DNA of 19,081 nt from Microcaldota archaeon (GCA_030040335.1 JASHTX010000078.1:1-19081); one strand, 5' to 3'; positions 1 through 8,498 are shown, numbered from the stretch's first letter. The notes: a model not told the origin generated them from the sequence alone. Program-made: numbers and translations.

Positions 1-1645
1 TTTCCTCAAGTATGCGCACAATCGCGGCCTTTGTTATGGCGCCCTCGCCGTATTTCTGGAACAGCCTTACCAGCGCCTGGTCGCTTATCTTGCTGGTGTC
101 CACTCCTCTCCTCTTTATGTCCTTGATCTTCTCGAGCAGTATCGGGGCCACAACGTCCCCGCTTACCTGCGTCTTGCCAACGATATCGCTGAAGAGCTGA
201 AGATATGGCGACCATAACATCTGCTCTGCGAGCTGCTCGTTTCCTATCTGCTCCCTCAGTCTCACCATCGTCGATTCTACATCTATCATCTCCTTGCTCA
301 TCTTCTCATATGCGCTTGAATCAGAAGATATGGGCCTCACATCTGTCTCGGGGTACATCCTTGCACCGCCAGGCAGTGGTCTTAGAAAAGTCGTTATGAG
401 CAGCTTCGAGTTCACTCCTCGGGTCTCGCTCGGCACTCCGCGCAGGGCCTCGTGAGCTCTTCTATTCGCCAGCAATATCGCGTTCCTGCACGCTTCACTT
501 GGTCCGGTGACGATCACGAAAGCATCGCCGACATAGACGCCCAGCTTTTCCTTTAGCGCCTTGATCTCCGCATCTTCAAAGCCGTACGACTCCAGTTTCT
601 CGTCGCTGTGTATTATGCCTCCAACTCCTGCTGACTTTGCGTAATCGCTTATCTCGCTTCCCAGCCTCCTGCCCTCGTTTATCTCCTTGCCTATCAGCCC
701 CCCGAAGCCGCTAAGCTTGGAGGCGAATACTATCCCGCCCTCTTCGATGCTCTTCTTGATTATCTTGGCCTTGGTCTCCTTGAAGAGTTCCGTAACATCG
801 ACTGACTCGTGAACCCTCGCGTGCTTCTTCTGCAGTGTCTTGCTCAGCTCCACCAGGTTTACCTGCCTCTCGACCTCGTTTTCAACTATCTTGTCCATCG
901 TCTCCAGGTCCTGGAAGCCTTTTATCTCTACGCGCGCACCCTCCTTTATGGATACGTTTACGTCCTGCCTTATCGACCCTATGCCCCTTTGCACCCTTCC
1001 GGTAAGCCTCAGCAGCAGCCCTATCCTTCTCGCCACTTCCTTTGCCTCTTTGGGAGACCTTATCTCTGGATCCGTGTCTATCTCTATCAGGGGTATGCCC
1101 AGCCTGTCCACGTTATATACAACCACGTTGCTGTTGCTGAACTCTATCCCGCTCGACTCTTCTTCAAGAAATACAGCTGTTATTCCTATCTTCCTCTTGC
1201 CGAGCATCATGTAGCCGTCGTGCCCTATCAGGATTGTTCTCTGGAACCCGCTCGGGTCGCTTCCATCCACCACCGCCTTTCTCATCGGCTGGAACTCATG
1301 TGGTATGCTCACATTCAGCGAAGCCCCGATCCTGAGCGCAATCTCCAACGCCTCCTGGTTTAGCTCGTGAGGCGGCTCCTCGTCCACGTCCACAAGGCAG
1401 GTGGTGCTCTTGAATACGTTGTAGACGAACTTCCTCCCGCGTTCGCTCTCGAACGTTGCAGACGGGTCTATCTTGCCCAGCTCGCCTGCCACGGCCCTCT
1501 GCCTCCTCTCTATCTCTGCTATCGAGATGTCCTGCTGCAGCTCCGCGCTGCACGAGCAGAAGAGCTTGGTCATGGTTGCGAGCCTCTGGTGTATCTCAAG
1601 GCCGCACTTGAAGCCAAGCTTCGCGTAATCGTACTCCTTCTCCAT
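1..1645 (-). CDS. gatE: Glu-tRNA(Gln) amidotransferase subunit E, 3' end cut by window edge
   Basis: GatE is the tRNA-binding kinase subunit of the archaeal GatDE complex: it phosphorylates Glu on misacylated Glu-tRNA(Gln), and ammonia from GatD converts it to Gln-tRNA(Gln). The minus-strand frame opens with ATG at 1645 and stays open to base 1, giving about 548 residues; the stop lies outside. Visible marks are GLEIHQRL at residues 15-22, the LFCSCS cysteine motif at about 29-33, a GatB/E core with IEIDTDPEIR and RQDVNVSI, a GAD-type insert from about residue 283 (ELFKETKAKIIKKSIEEGG, then GIIHSDEKLESYGF), and a C-terminal tail ending LFQKYGEGAITKAAIVRILEE, typical of the GatB/YqeY tail. The GAD insert separates GatE from bacterial GatB. 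It begins 4 nt after the gatD stop, so the two are co-transcribed. A GTGAT Shine-Dalgarno-like sequence just before the ATG contains the gatD TGA. Confidence 0.95.
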   Translation of the reverse strand, partial: MEKEYDYAKLGFKCGLEIHQRLATMTKLFCSCSAELQQDISIAEIERRQRAVAGELGKIDPSATFESERGRKFVYNVFKSTTCLVDVDEEPPHELNQEALEIALRIGASLNVSIPHEFQPMRKAVVDGSDPSGFQRTILIGHDGYMMLGKRKIGITAVFLEEESSGIEFSNSNVVVYNVDRLGIPLIEIDTDPEIRSPKEAKEVARRIGLLLRLTGRVQRGIGSIRQDVNVSIKEGARVEIKGFQDLETMDKIVENEVERQVNLVELSKTLQKKHARVHESVDVTELFKETKAKIIKKSIEEGGIVFASKLSGFGGLIGKEINEGRRLGSEISDYAKSAGVGGIIHSDEKLESYGFEDAEIKALKEKLGVYVGDAFVIVTGPSEACRNAILLANRRAHEALRGVPSETRGVNSKLLITTFLRPLPGGARMYPETDVRPISSDSSAYEKMSKEMIDVESTMVRLREQIGNEQLAEQMLWSPYLQLFSDIVGKTQVSGDVVAPILLEKIKDIKRRGVDTSKISDQALVRLFQKYGEGAITKAAIVRILEE

Positions 1646-1649
1646 CAAA

Positions 1650-2978
1650 TCACGGGAACCAGTCGATCTCAGATCTTTGCGTTATCTCTCCTACTATGTT
1701 CTTGTCAAGCAGCGTCGCGGCTTCTGTTCTCCTGTAGTTTCCCAGAAGCCATCCCAGCTTTATCAGCGCTACCTCTGGCAGCATGTCCTCGCAATATATG
1801 GCACCCGCCCTGGAGACAAGCCTGAGGTTGGTGTAGACATTCGAATTCACTCTTCCATTGAGGCATTGGGACGTCATTCCCACCACTACTCCTGCATCTA
1901 CGGCCCTCTTTATGTACCTTACCCATGAGTAATTCTCCTCCCTTGGTTTTACCGGCACGTGACCCATACCCGTGCCCTCTATTATTATGCCCCTGTAGCG
2001 CTTGCTTATGTAGTACTCTATTATGTCTGGGTCGCAGTTGGGATAGAACTTTACCAGAGCGACCTTGGGCTCGTAACCAGGCATCACCTTCAGCTTTATC
2101 CTCTGTTCCCATGACTTCTTGTACTCGCCCGTGTACTCTATCGAGCCGTCAGCCCCTACTCTTGCTATGGGCCTTGTGTTTACGGGCCTGAACGCATCCC
2201 TCCTTGTGGTGTGCATCTTCCTTACTTTGGTTCCCCTGATGAACGAGCACGAGCTGTCTGACGAATTTGCGTGCATGCAGACTCCCCCCTCTGCGACCTC
2301 GGCCTTTGCTGCGAAGTTCGATGCGCATATGAAGTTCATGAATGCGTCGCTCGAGCCCCTGTCCGGGCTTCTCTGTGAGCCCGTAACCACGACAGGGCCA
2401 GTAAGCCCGTGAAGCATGAAACTAAGTGCTGCGGAGGTGTAGTGGAGCGTGTCTGTGCCGTGCGTTATGACCACTCCGTGCGAACCCGAGAGCGCTCTAG
2501 CCACGTGCCTTGCAAGTTCCTGCCAGTCCTTGTAGATAAAGTCCTCGCTCATCCTCTTCTCCAGGTTGAGCATCTCAAATTGCGCTATTCCATTCAGCTC
2601 CGGGATCTGGTAAAGGAGTTCTTCCTGCGAGACCAGCGAGGTCACGCCTCCGGTTGTGTAGTCTATAGAGCTTCCGATTGTGCCTCCCGTCGCTATTACT
2701 GTGACCTTTGGCAGTCCAAGCGTTTTTTTGAGTTCTGCCTTCGGAAGTGTGAACGTTTCCCTCTTGCTTCCCTTCTTCTCTACCTTGTCCCCTATCCTAA
2801 GCCTTATTCCAATGTTGTAACCGCTCTTCAGCTTTAGTACAAGAGCATTTTTGTCGCCGAATTCGGGCCTTGGTATCAGGATGCCTTCATATGTCTTCTT
2901 TCTGGTGGTGATCCTGATCTCGTCTCCAGGAATAATGCCCTTCTTCTGGAGCATGGCCTCTAGTTCCTTGGAGTACAT
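1650..2978 (-). CDS. gatD: Glu-tRNA(Gln) amidotransferase subunit D (asparaginase-like)
   Basis: GatD is the amidase subunit of GatDE and releases ammonia from Asn/Gln for transfer to Glu-tRNA(Gln). The 442-residue protein has an N-terminal beta-barrel-like region (residues 1-75, containing GIIPGDEIRI) and an L-asparaginase I-type domain: TVIATGGTIGSSID with the first catalytic Thr at 100, and VVITHGTDTLHYTSAAL with the second Thr-Asp pair at 176-177. The downstream KVRKMHTTRRDAF stretch fits the catalytic-lysine region. The frame could open at a TTG at 2984, but I chose the ATG at 2978 because an ATTTAAAAT box is centred 25 bp upstream of it, placing transcription start at about the ATG and downstream of the TTG. 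It is the first gene of the gatD-gatE operon. Plain asparaginase is unlikely given the N-terminal domain and the adjoining gatE. Confidence 0.95.
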   Translation of the reverse strand: MYSKELEAMLQKKGIIPGDEIRITTRKKTYEGILIPRPEFGDKNALVLKLKSGYNIGIRLRIGDKVEKKGSKRETFTLPKAELKKTLGLPKVTVIATGGTIGSSIDYTTGGVTSLVSQEELLYQIPELNGIAQFEMLNLEKRMSEDFIYKDWQELARHVARALSGSHGVVITHGTDTLHYTSAALSFMLHGLTGPVVVTGSQRSPDRGSSDAFMNFICASNFAAKAEVAEGGVCMHANSSDSSCSFIRGTKVRKMHTTRRDAFRPVNTRPIARVGADGSIEYTGEYKKSWEQRIKLKVMPGYEPKVALVKFYPNCDPDIIEYYISKRYRGIIIEGTGMGHVPVKPREENYSWVRYIKRAVDAGVVVGMTSQCLNGRVNSNVYTNLRLVSRAGAIYCEDMLPEVALIKLGWLLGNYRRTEAATLLDKNIVGEITQRSEIDWFP

Positions 2979-2998
2979 AGACAAAGATAGAGTTCGCT

Positions 2999-3007
2999 AT
3001 TTTAAAT
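2999..3007 (-). promoter_or_regulatory. TATA box of the gatDE operon
   Basis: ATTTAAAAT on the minus strand, centred about 25 bp upstream of the gatD ATG at 2978. At the usual archaeal TATA-to-start spacing this predicts a leaderless transcript. It lies in the gap between the methylthiotransferase stop and gatD, so gatDE need not depend on read-through. Confidence 0.6.
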
Positions 3008-3020
3008 GCCTTTTGCTGCT

Positions 3021-4313
3021 CTACGATGCAACTTCGCCTGTCAGGTAGGCCATGGTGCTAGCTGTTATCCTTGTATTCACAAAATCGCCAACTTTGAGCC
3101 CGTCCTTCTCCCTAAGTGCCACGGCAATGTAACCATCATCCCTTCCGGCGAAGGACCTCGCATTCCTTTCTGTTATGAGCACCACTCGCTCGCTGCCCAC
3201 TAGCTTCCTCCTTTCCCTGTCCTGCAGCGCTCTCGCGAATCTCGACATCTCTATGCTTCGCCTTTTTACTTCCTCGCTGGGCAGCTGCCTAAGTCTCGAT
3301 GCCCTGGCGTGCTGCCTCGTACTGAATTTTGACACGTTTGTAACCGTCGGTTTTACTTCACCGACGAGCTCAAGCGATTCTTCAAAATCCTGCTTTGTCT
3401 CTGTCGGATAGCCCACTATGACATCGGTCTCTATGCTTATTCCAGGCACCTTCTCCCTGAGTTCACTTGCATAATTGATGAATTCCTCACGTGTATACCT
3501 TCTTTTCATTTCCCCTAGGACTTTGTTGCTGCCAGCCTGCACCGGCAGGTGTATGAACTTGTACAGCTTTTCGCTCCTGTAAGCCTCGATGAGCTGATCG
3601 AGGTATTTGTGCAGGTGTTCAGGGTTGAGCATTCCGATCCTTATCTTAAACTCCCCTTCGATATTCGCGGCTCTGGAAGCAAGCTCTGCAACGTTGGTCC
3701 TCTTATCAAGTCCGTAGGCGCCCATGTCCTGCGAGGTCAGCTCGATCTCTCTTGCACCTTTCTTCACGCTCATCTCGACCGCCTTGAGTATTAGGTCCTG
3801 AGAGAAACTGTTCAGCGGCCCCCTTGCAAACTTCGTTTCGCAGAACGAGCATGATGAGAGGCAGCCTTCACTTACTGGTATCTTCGCTATCACCGAGCCC
3901 TGTGCCCCGTAGAAGGACATCTTGTCAGTAACCGCCTTGCCATCGTATACCACTCTTTTCCCTGATTCGATCTCAGCAATTGCATCTGCGACTCTTGCCA
4001 CATTGTTTGTTGTTAATATGCTTGCTTCGGAAACTGCAGAGGAAATGAGTTCTTTGTTAGCGCTCGCCATGCACCCTGCGACTATCAGCCTGTTTTTCAG
4101 GCCTGCCATCTTGCCCAGCCTGCTGAGTATCTTCTGTTCCGTTGGCCTCTTGACAGTGCAGGTGTTCACTATGACATAATCGTAAATGTCTCCATGTGCG
4201 TATCTGCCATGCTCGACCTGATAGCCACTCCGTTCGAGCAGCCCACCCATCAACTCGCTGTCCGCTTGGTTGAGTGTGCAGCCGTATGTCTCTATCAGCA
4301 CCCTGCCGCGCAT
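3021..4313 (-). CDS. MiaB/MtaB-type tRNA methylthiotransferase (radical SAM)
   Basis: A 430-residue methylthiotransferase with all three expected parts. The N-terminal UPF0004 domain carries the auxiliary-cluster cysteines C12 (ETYGCTLNQADSE), C52 (VNTCTVK) and C81 (VAGCMAS). The radical SAM core has C151-x3-C155-x2-C158 in SEGCLSSCSFCETKFARG. A C-terminal TRAM domain (about 368-430) would bind RNA. The archaeal/eukaryotic branch (e-MtaB/CDKAL1-like) installs the 2-methylthio group on t6A37 of ANN-decoding tRNAs; I infer that role from the length and the archaeal setting. RimO, which modifies ribosomal protein S12, is the bacterial alternative and less likely. The ATG at 4313 has an ACTATAAAAA box about 32 bp upstream. 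The gene is single and diverges from the plus-strand DUF4870-like gene. Confidence 0.9.
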   Translation of the reverse strand: MRGRVLIETYGCTLNQADSELMGGLLERSGYQVEHGRYAHGDIYDYVIVNTCTVKRPTEQKILSRLGKMAGLKNRLIVAGCMASANKELISSAVSEASILTTNNVARVADAIAEIESGKRVVYDGKAVTDKMSFYGAQGSVIAKIPVSEGCLSSCSFCETKFARGPLNSFSQDLILKAVEMSVKKGAREIELTSQDMGAYGLDKRTNVAELASRAANIEGEFKIRIGMLNPEHLHKYLDQLIEAYRSEKLYKFIHLPVQAGSNKVLGEMKRRYTREEFINYASELREKVPGISIETDVIVGYPTETKQDFEESLELVGEVKPTVTNVSKFSTRQHARASRLRQLPSEEVKRRSIEMSRFARALQDRERRKLVGSERVVLITERNARSFAGRDDGYIAVALREKDGLKVGDFVNTRITASTMAYLTGEVAS

Positions 4314-4340
4314 GAAATCAACTTTATCTTGCTGTACGCA

Positions 4341-4350
4341 TTTTTATAGT
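4341..4350 (-). promoter_or_regulatory. TATA box of the methylthiotransferase gene
   Basis: Minus-strand ACTATAAAAA about 32 bp before the ATG at 4313, predicting a leader of about 6 nt. It lies about 35 bp from the divergent plus-strand TATA-like box at 4376-4385, so the two promoters face away from each other in a 98-bp gap. Confidence 0.55.
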
Positions 4351-4375
4351 TAACACAACCATGACGGGAAGTAAA

Positions 4376-4385
4376 CATTAAAAGG
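4376..4385 (+). promoter_or_regulatory. TATA-like box of the DUF4870-like gene
   Basis: CATTAAAAGG on the plus strand, centred about 31 bp upstream of the ATG at 4412. It predicts an almost leaderless transcript covering the membrane protein and probably the zinc-binding-type gene that follows. Confidence 0.45.
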
Positions 4386-4411
4386 TTATCTTTGGATATA
4401 ACTATGATTTT

Positions 4412-4696
4412 ATGGCAAGCACTGCAAAAAAGGGGGATTTCAGCTACATACTGATCTACCTGCTTGAATGGCTGACCGGACTTATCTTCTTCATGATTAG
4501 CGGAAACGACAGTAGGAAAAAACTGCATTCGATACAGGCAATCATGATCGGCGTGATCGCGTTTGTGTTGACGTTCTTACTTCCTATTCTGGGCCTGCTG
4601 ATCTGGCTGTTTGCGATGTATGTGGGATACAAGGCTTCTGTAGGAGTCGACGTCGTGATACCTTTTGTGACGGACTTTGCGAAGAAGTATGCCTGA
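4412..4696 (+). CDS. DUF4870-like small membrane protein
   Basis: A 94-residue membrane protein with three likely transmembrane helices: about residues 13-31 (LIYLLEWLTGLIFFMI), 48-64 (MIGVIAFVLTFLLPILG) and 62-78. The segment SRKKLHSIQAIMIGVIAF and the ending VIPFVTDFAKKYA match the pattern of the DUF4870/Tic20-like superfamily (KFHAxQAxx near the centre, a polar tail at the C-terminus). The biochemical function of this family is not known to me. The start is the ATG at 4412, supported by the upstream TATA-like box; an earlier ATG at 4404 is in another frame. The stop is 24 nt before the next gene, suggesting a two-gene operon. Confidence 0.8.
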   Translation: MASTAKKGDFSYILIYLLEWLTGLIFFMISGNDSRKKLHSIQAIMIGVIAFVLTFLLPILGLLIWLFAMYVGYKASVGVDVVIPFVTDFAKKYA

Positions 4697-4720
4697 CTTA
4701 AGATAATGATACTGACATGA

Positions 4721-4924
4721 GTGAGTGATTTTTTGCTTTGCGAGAGATGTAAAAGAGAGGTCTTCAAGTTCGTCGTCTGCGACTACTGCAAGAGGAAGAT
4801 AGGCAACGAGTGCATCAAGAGCTCGAAGAGGAAGACCAAGACGACCAGGCTCATAATATGCAAGGACTGCTGGGGCCAGATGCCGCGCAGGAAGTCCTAC
4901 AAGAGCATGACTGCCTCTGCATGA
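4721..4924 (+). CDS. Small Cys-rich zinc-binding-type protein
   Basis: A 67-residue basic protein with seven cysteines: C7-x2-C10, C20-x2-C23, C31, C47-x2-C50. Three CxxC pairs plus one extra Cys suggest two structural zinc sites of zinc-ribbon or cross-brace type, although the eighth ligand is not a cysteine. The surrounding Lys/Arg runs (KSSKRKTKTTR, MPRRKSYKS) suggest nucleic-acid or ribosome contact, which is inference. I do not recognise a named family. The annotated start is GTG at 4721; a TTG at 4733 would remove four residues, keep all cysteines, and follow a GTGAGTGAT Shine-Dalgarno-like run, so the true start is uncertain. It follows the DUF4870-like gene closely and converges with the membrane protein gene at 4947. 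Confidence 0.75.
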   Translation: MSDFLLCERCKREVFKFVVCDYCKRKIGNECIKSSKRKTKTTRLIICKDCWGQMPRRKSYKSMTASA

Positions 4925-4946
4925 TTCCCGGCTCTTATTTTGGCTG

Positions 4947-5255
4947 CTACTTCAGTTTCAGCGCCCAGTTGTATACCCAGGCTATTACCGCACCCACTAT
5001 CGCGCCTCCGATGAGGCCGAAGATTATCGCCAGGAAGCCGAAGCCGCCTGAAGAATGCACCATGGTGGGATAGCCGGTCACGTTCGTTGCGTTCAAGCCC
5101 GTTCTTACCAGATATGGGCTGGCCCTGTAGGAAGTCCTGAAGAGTGCGGAAAAGATTCCTCCTATCAATCCTATAACCGCGCCGGATATCGCCGCAGCCT
5201 TCACGCTTAGCTGTGAAAAAGCCATCTTTGCATTCTTTGTAGTCATGGTAGCCAT
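4947..5255 (-). CDS. Small membrane protein with glycine-zipper helices
   Basis: A 102-residue protein with two hydrophobic helices, about residues 19-38 (AAISGAVIGLIGGIFSALF) and 73-98 (FLAIIFGLIGGAIVGAVIAWVYNW). Both contain GxxxG-type spacing that favours tight helix packing. A polar loop of about 35 residues with NVT and NAT sequons joins them. The LSVKAAAISG opening and the VYNWALKLK ending resemble a group of short archaeal membrane proteins of unknown function; I cannot name the family with confidence. The frame extends to an ATG at 5297, but that codon overlaps the TATA-like box. The ATG at 5255 is preferred because a CCTTAAAAATC region is centred about 35 bp upstream; ATGs at 5246 and 5225 remain possible. 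Confidence 0.7.
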   Translation of the reverse strand: MATMTTKNAKMAFSQLSVKAAAISGAVIGLIGGIFSALFRTSYRASPYLVRTGLNATNVTGYPTMVHSSGGFGFLAIIFGLIGGAIVGAVIAWVYNWALKLK

Positions 5256-5284
5256 GTGCTCACTGAATACTAGGCATCTAGCAT

Positions 5285-5295
5285 CCTTAAAAATC
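5285..5295 (-). promoter_or_regulatory. TATA-like box of the small membrane protein gene
   Basis: Minus-strand GATTTTTAAGG, about 30-35 bp upstream of the ATG at 5255, in the 63-bp gap after the IleRS stop. It gives the small gene its own promoter and argues against the upstream ATG at 5297. Confidence 0.4.
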
Positions 5296-5318
5296 ATTCC
5301 AAACAGTGAGGTTTTGGA

Positions 5319-8300
5319 CTATGCCTCCTTCTCTATCGCAAGCCCCAGTTTCTCCTCTTCGATGTCCAGTTCCTGCGGCTCCATGCCTGCGTGCGCCCCT
5401 TCGCGCAGCTCACGTGCGTTGACATTTTTCTTTATCTTTGCAGCATTCGCCTTCACTATTCCTGCGAGTGCGGGACTGGCCTCATAGAATACGTTTATCC
5501 TGTCGGTCTTCCTGAGCTGCTTGTTCTTTCTGGCGAGCTGCACCCTTCGCTCGAACTCCCTTATCATCGCCTCGTTCCACAGTTCCTTGCTCATCTCCTT
5601 GTCTACACGCGCTACGCCATGTTTGAATGCGACCGCATTCTCTCCTTCGAGCCTTTCTGTGATTGTGAAATGCTCGGGTTTTACCTCAAAAAGCCCTTTC
5701 GTAGTGCGCAGAGAGTAACTGCCACTTGAAGCAATCGCCTTCTCCACATTCTCCGCCTTCTCGTTCTTCAGCGCCTCAGCCACGGCAGGCGCGTTCTCCT
5801 TGAAACTCGGCCCCAGCTTTGCGAAAACAGGGTGTATCTCCTTGCCAAACGCCTCTACTTTTTTCACGCTCACCTTCTTTATGTTCGTGTAGTCCTCGAT
5901 GACGCCCACGAGCCTCTCGAACGTGGCCTGCGCGTTGTCGTCCTTTACCTCTATCACGCCGTTTGCTATCGGCCACCTGAGCTTAACGCCGGCCTTCTCC
6001 CGCGCGTTCAGCAGCGCCGTTATCGCTTCAACCGCCATGTCGAACTGCGCTTCTGTCTCCTTCCTTATTAGTTTCTCCTTGTACTTCGGCCACTCAAGCA
6101 GCGATACGCTCTTCTCATTTGCGTAGTTGTCGATGTACTGCCTCTCTGTTGAGAATGGCATTATGGGAGAGAGCACGATCAGCAGGTTGTAGAATATGTA
6201 GTTGACTATGTCTATGGTGCGCCTGGCATCGCGCTTGCTGCCCGCGACTATCCTCTTCTTCGCAACCTTTAGGTATATCCTGCTGAAATCGTTGACCAGG
6301 AAGTCCCTCACTTCGTTTACGTACTTGTGTATCTCGTAGTTGTCCAGGTGCTCTGTCGCGTTCTTCAGCGTTGTGTTGAACCTTGAGGCTATCCACGCAT
6401 CCTCGTGGCCGAGTTTGTCGAGGCTCGCCGGCGCCCTTATCTTGCTCGGTTTGTAGTCAAGCGCCGAAGAATATTCCTTGAGCAGGTTGGAGATGTTGTA
6501 TAACACTATGACCGCCTTGCCTGCCTCCCTTATCTTCTCCTCGCTGAACAGCAGGTCGTATTGCGGGGTGTGCAGCGCGCACCAGAGCCTGAACGAGTCC
6601 GCTGTCTCCTTCTTGAGCAGGTCAGCCAGCGGCACGTAGTTGCCCAGCTTCTTGTGCATCTCCCGGCCGTCAGCCCCTAGAAGCATACCGTGCGTGACTA
6701 TGTTCTTGAACGGCCTCTTTCCATAGACCATCACGCTGACCTTCAGCAGGTATGAGAACCACGCTCTGAGCTGCTCAACAGCCTCCAGTATGAAATCTCC
6801 TGGGAAGAGGTAGTCAAACTGCTCCTTGGAGAGGCTCGCCCTGAATGCTATGCCCGAGTCGAACCAGACATCTATTATGTCAGGTATCCTTTTCATCTCG
6901 CCTCCGCATTTTTCGCATTTTATCCTTACAGAGTCTATGTACGGCCTGTGGTAATCCTTTATCGCCTTCACAGCTTCCTTGTCCTCTGCATTATCGATGA
7001 GCTCACTGAACGATGATATTATCTTCTGATGGCCCTGCTCGTCCTGCCATATCGGCATCGGCGCGCCCCAGTACCTCTGCCTGGAGATGCACCAGTCTGG
7101 CGAGCTTGTGAGCACGTTGTCCTGCCATGCCTTCGCTTCAGCCGGATGCCAGCTCACCTTCGAGTTCTCCATTAGCAGCTTTTTCTTCACCTTCTGTATG
7201 TTTACGAACCACTGTTTTGTCGCAATGAATATCAGTTTCTCGTCGCATCTCCAGCAGTGTGGATAACTGTGCTTGAGCGTCCCCTCGCCCAGCAGCACTC
7301 CCAAGGCTCTTAGGTCCTTCAGCACTTTCTCGTTGGCCTCTCCGGGTACCCTAAGGCCTGCATATCCTCCTGCCTCGTGAGTGTATAGCGCCTGCTCGTT
7401 TACAGGAGAGAATATCGGAATCTTGTTTTTCTTGCCCAGCAGGTAGTCTTCAAACCCGTGTCCTGGTGCTATATGGACAAGTCCGCTACCTTCATCTGTC
7501 TTGACCATCTCCTCGGCCAGCAGGACCTTGTGCCACTTCCTGAACTTCTTCTGCTCCGCAACCTTTCCCTCAAGCGGGTTCGTGTAGTATATGCCATCCA
7601 GCTGGTTGCCGTAGAATTCGGCTTCTATTATCGCGCTTTCGCCGATGTTCTGCACGACCTGTTCGAACCTGCTTTTTGCGACTATGAGCTTTCTTTCCCC
7701 GAATCTTGCCTTTACATACAGCTCCTTGGGATTTGCTGCAACAGCCATGTTTGCCGGCAGGGTCCATGGGGTCGTTGTCCATATGAGGAGGAAGGTATTG
7801 TCATCGATGTCTATCTTCGGCTTGGAAAGTTCTGTGTTCACCCTGAAAGCGACGTATATCGAGGGATCCTCGTCCTCCATGTAGGTCGTCTCCATGCCCC
7901 CCTGCGAGATCGCGGTGCCGCAGTTCGGACAGTAGAGCGTCGCCCTCTTGTCATTGTATACCAGCCCCTTTTTCCAGATCTCGTTGAAGAACCACCACTC
8001 CGTCTCTATGTAGTCGTTTTTGTAGGGGAGATACGGGTTGGAGAAATCAAGGGATATGCCGAAGCGTGCGTAATCCGCGTCCATCTTGCCTATGTAAGCA
8101 GTTACGAACTCCTTGCAGCTCTCTATGAATTTCTCTATGCCGATCCTTGTCTCTATCTCCTTTTTTGAGCCGATCTTGAGGTTCGCCTCCACCTTCTTCT
8201 CTATCGGCAATCCTTGGACATCGTATCCCGCCCTGTCGTAGACGTCGAAGCCCCGCATCCTCTTGTACCTGAGGATTACGTCTTTCAGCGTCTTGACCCA

Positions 8301-8474
8301 CATCTGCCCTGGATGCAGCTCTCCACTCACGAATGGCGGGCCATCAAGGAAATAGAAACTCTTCCTGCCCCTGTTCTTTGCCCTGACCTCCTGCATCACA
8401 TTCTTTTCCTTCCAGTATCTTAGTATCTCTTCCTCGTTTTTGATTGGATCGAACACAGGGGCACCGGCCAGCAA
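5319..8474 (-). CDS. ileS: Isoleucyl-tRNA synthetase
   Basis: A 1051-residue class Ia synthetase, a usual length for archaeal IleRS, charging tRNA(Ile) with isoleucine. The HIGH-equivalent is HPGQ at 54-57 in PPFVSGELHPGQMWVKTLKD. The CP1 editing domain has TLYCPNCGTAIS (C182, C185), WTTTPWTLP (232-240) and GSGLVHIAPGHGFEDY (329-343). IleRS-type marks follow: SYPHCWRCDEKLIFIATKQWFVN (about 403-425), WCISRQRYWGAPMPIW (461-476) and DVWFDSG (535-541). The KMSKS-equivalent is EMHKK-LGN at 605-612, which is divergent. The remaining 440 residues are the anticodon-binding region and C-terminal extension. The start is TTG at 8474: an in-frame TAA directly precedes it and a TATA box lies about 31 bp upstream. 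A GTG at 8456 is the only near alternative. ValRS is excluded by the WxxxKQWFVN context. Confidence 0.95.
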   Translation of the reverse strand: MLAGAPVFDPIKNEEEILRYWKEKNVMQEVRAKNRGRKSFYFLDGPPFVSGELHPGQMWVKTLKDVILRYKRMRGFDVYDRAGYDVQGLPIEKKVEANLKIGSKKEIETRIGIEKFIESCKEFVTAYIGKMDADYARFGISLDFSNPYLPYKNDYIETEWWFFNEIWKKGLVYNDKRATLYCPNCGTAISQGGMETTYMEDEDPSIYVAFRVNTELSKPKIDIDDNTFLLIWTTTPWTLPANMAVAANPKELYVKARFGERKLIVAKSRFEQVVQNIGESAIIEAEFYGNQLDGIYYTNPLEGKVAEQKKFRKWHKVLLAEEMVKTDEGSGLVHIAPGHGFEDYLLGKKNKIPIFSPVNEQALYTHEAGGYAGLRVPGEANEKVLKDLRALGVLLGEGTLKHSYPHCWRCDEKLIFIATKQWFVNIQKVKKKLLMENSKVSWHPAEAKAWQDNVLTSSPDWCISRQRYWGAPMPIWQDEQGHQKIISSFSELIDNAEDKEAVKAIKDYHRPYIDSVRIKCEKCGGEMKRIPDIIDVWFDSGIAFRASLSKEQFDYLFPGDFILEAVEQLRAWFSYLLKVSVMVYGKRPFKNIVTHGMLLGADGREMHKKLGNYVPLADLLKKETADSFRLWCALHTPQYDLLFSEEKIREAGKAVIVLYNISNLLKEYSSALDYKPSKIRAPASLDKLGHEDAWIASRFNTTLKNATEHLDNYEIHKYVNEVRDFLVNDFSRIYLKVAKKRIVAGSKRDARRTIDIVNYIFYNLLIVLSPIMPFSTERQYIDNYANEKSVSLLEWPKYKEKLIRKETEAQFDMAVEAITALLNAREKAGVKLRWPIANGVIEVKDDNAQATFERLVGVIEDYTNIKKVSVKKVEAFGKEIHPVFAKLGPSFKENAPAVAEALKNEKAENVEKAIASSGSYSLRTTKGLFEVKPEHFTITERLEGENAVAFKHGVARVDKEMSKELWNEAMIREFERRVQLARKNKQLRKTDRINVFYEASPALAGIVKANAAKIKKNVNARELREGAHAGMEPQELDIEEEKLGLAIEKEA

Positions 8475-8498
8475 TTAGAATTAACACTTGCATTGCTG

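Noticed and set aside
809..1363. 184-codon plus-strand frame opposite gatE
   Set aside because: The minus strand encodes a continuous GatE with known motifs through this interval.
4295..4528. 77-codon minus-strand frame upstream of the methylthiotransferase
   Set aside because: It overlaps the start of the methylthiotransferase gene, its promoter and the DUF4870-like gene, and has no motif.
7458..8168. 236-codon plus-strand frame opposite ileS
   Set aside because: It lies wholly inside the IleRS editing domain coding region and has no recognisable motif, so it is a by-product of codon bias.
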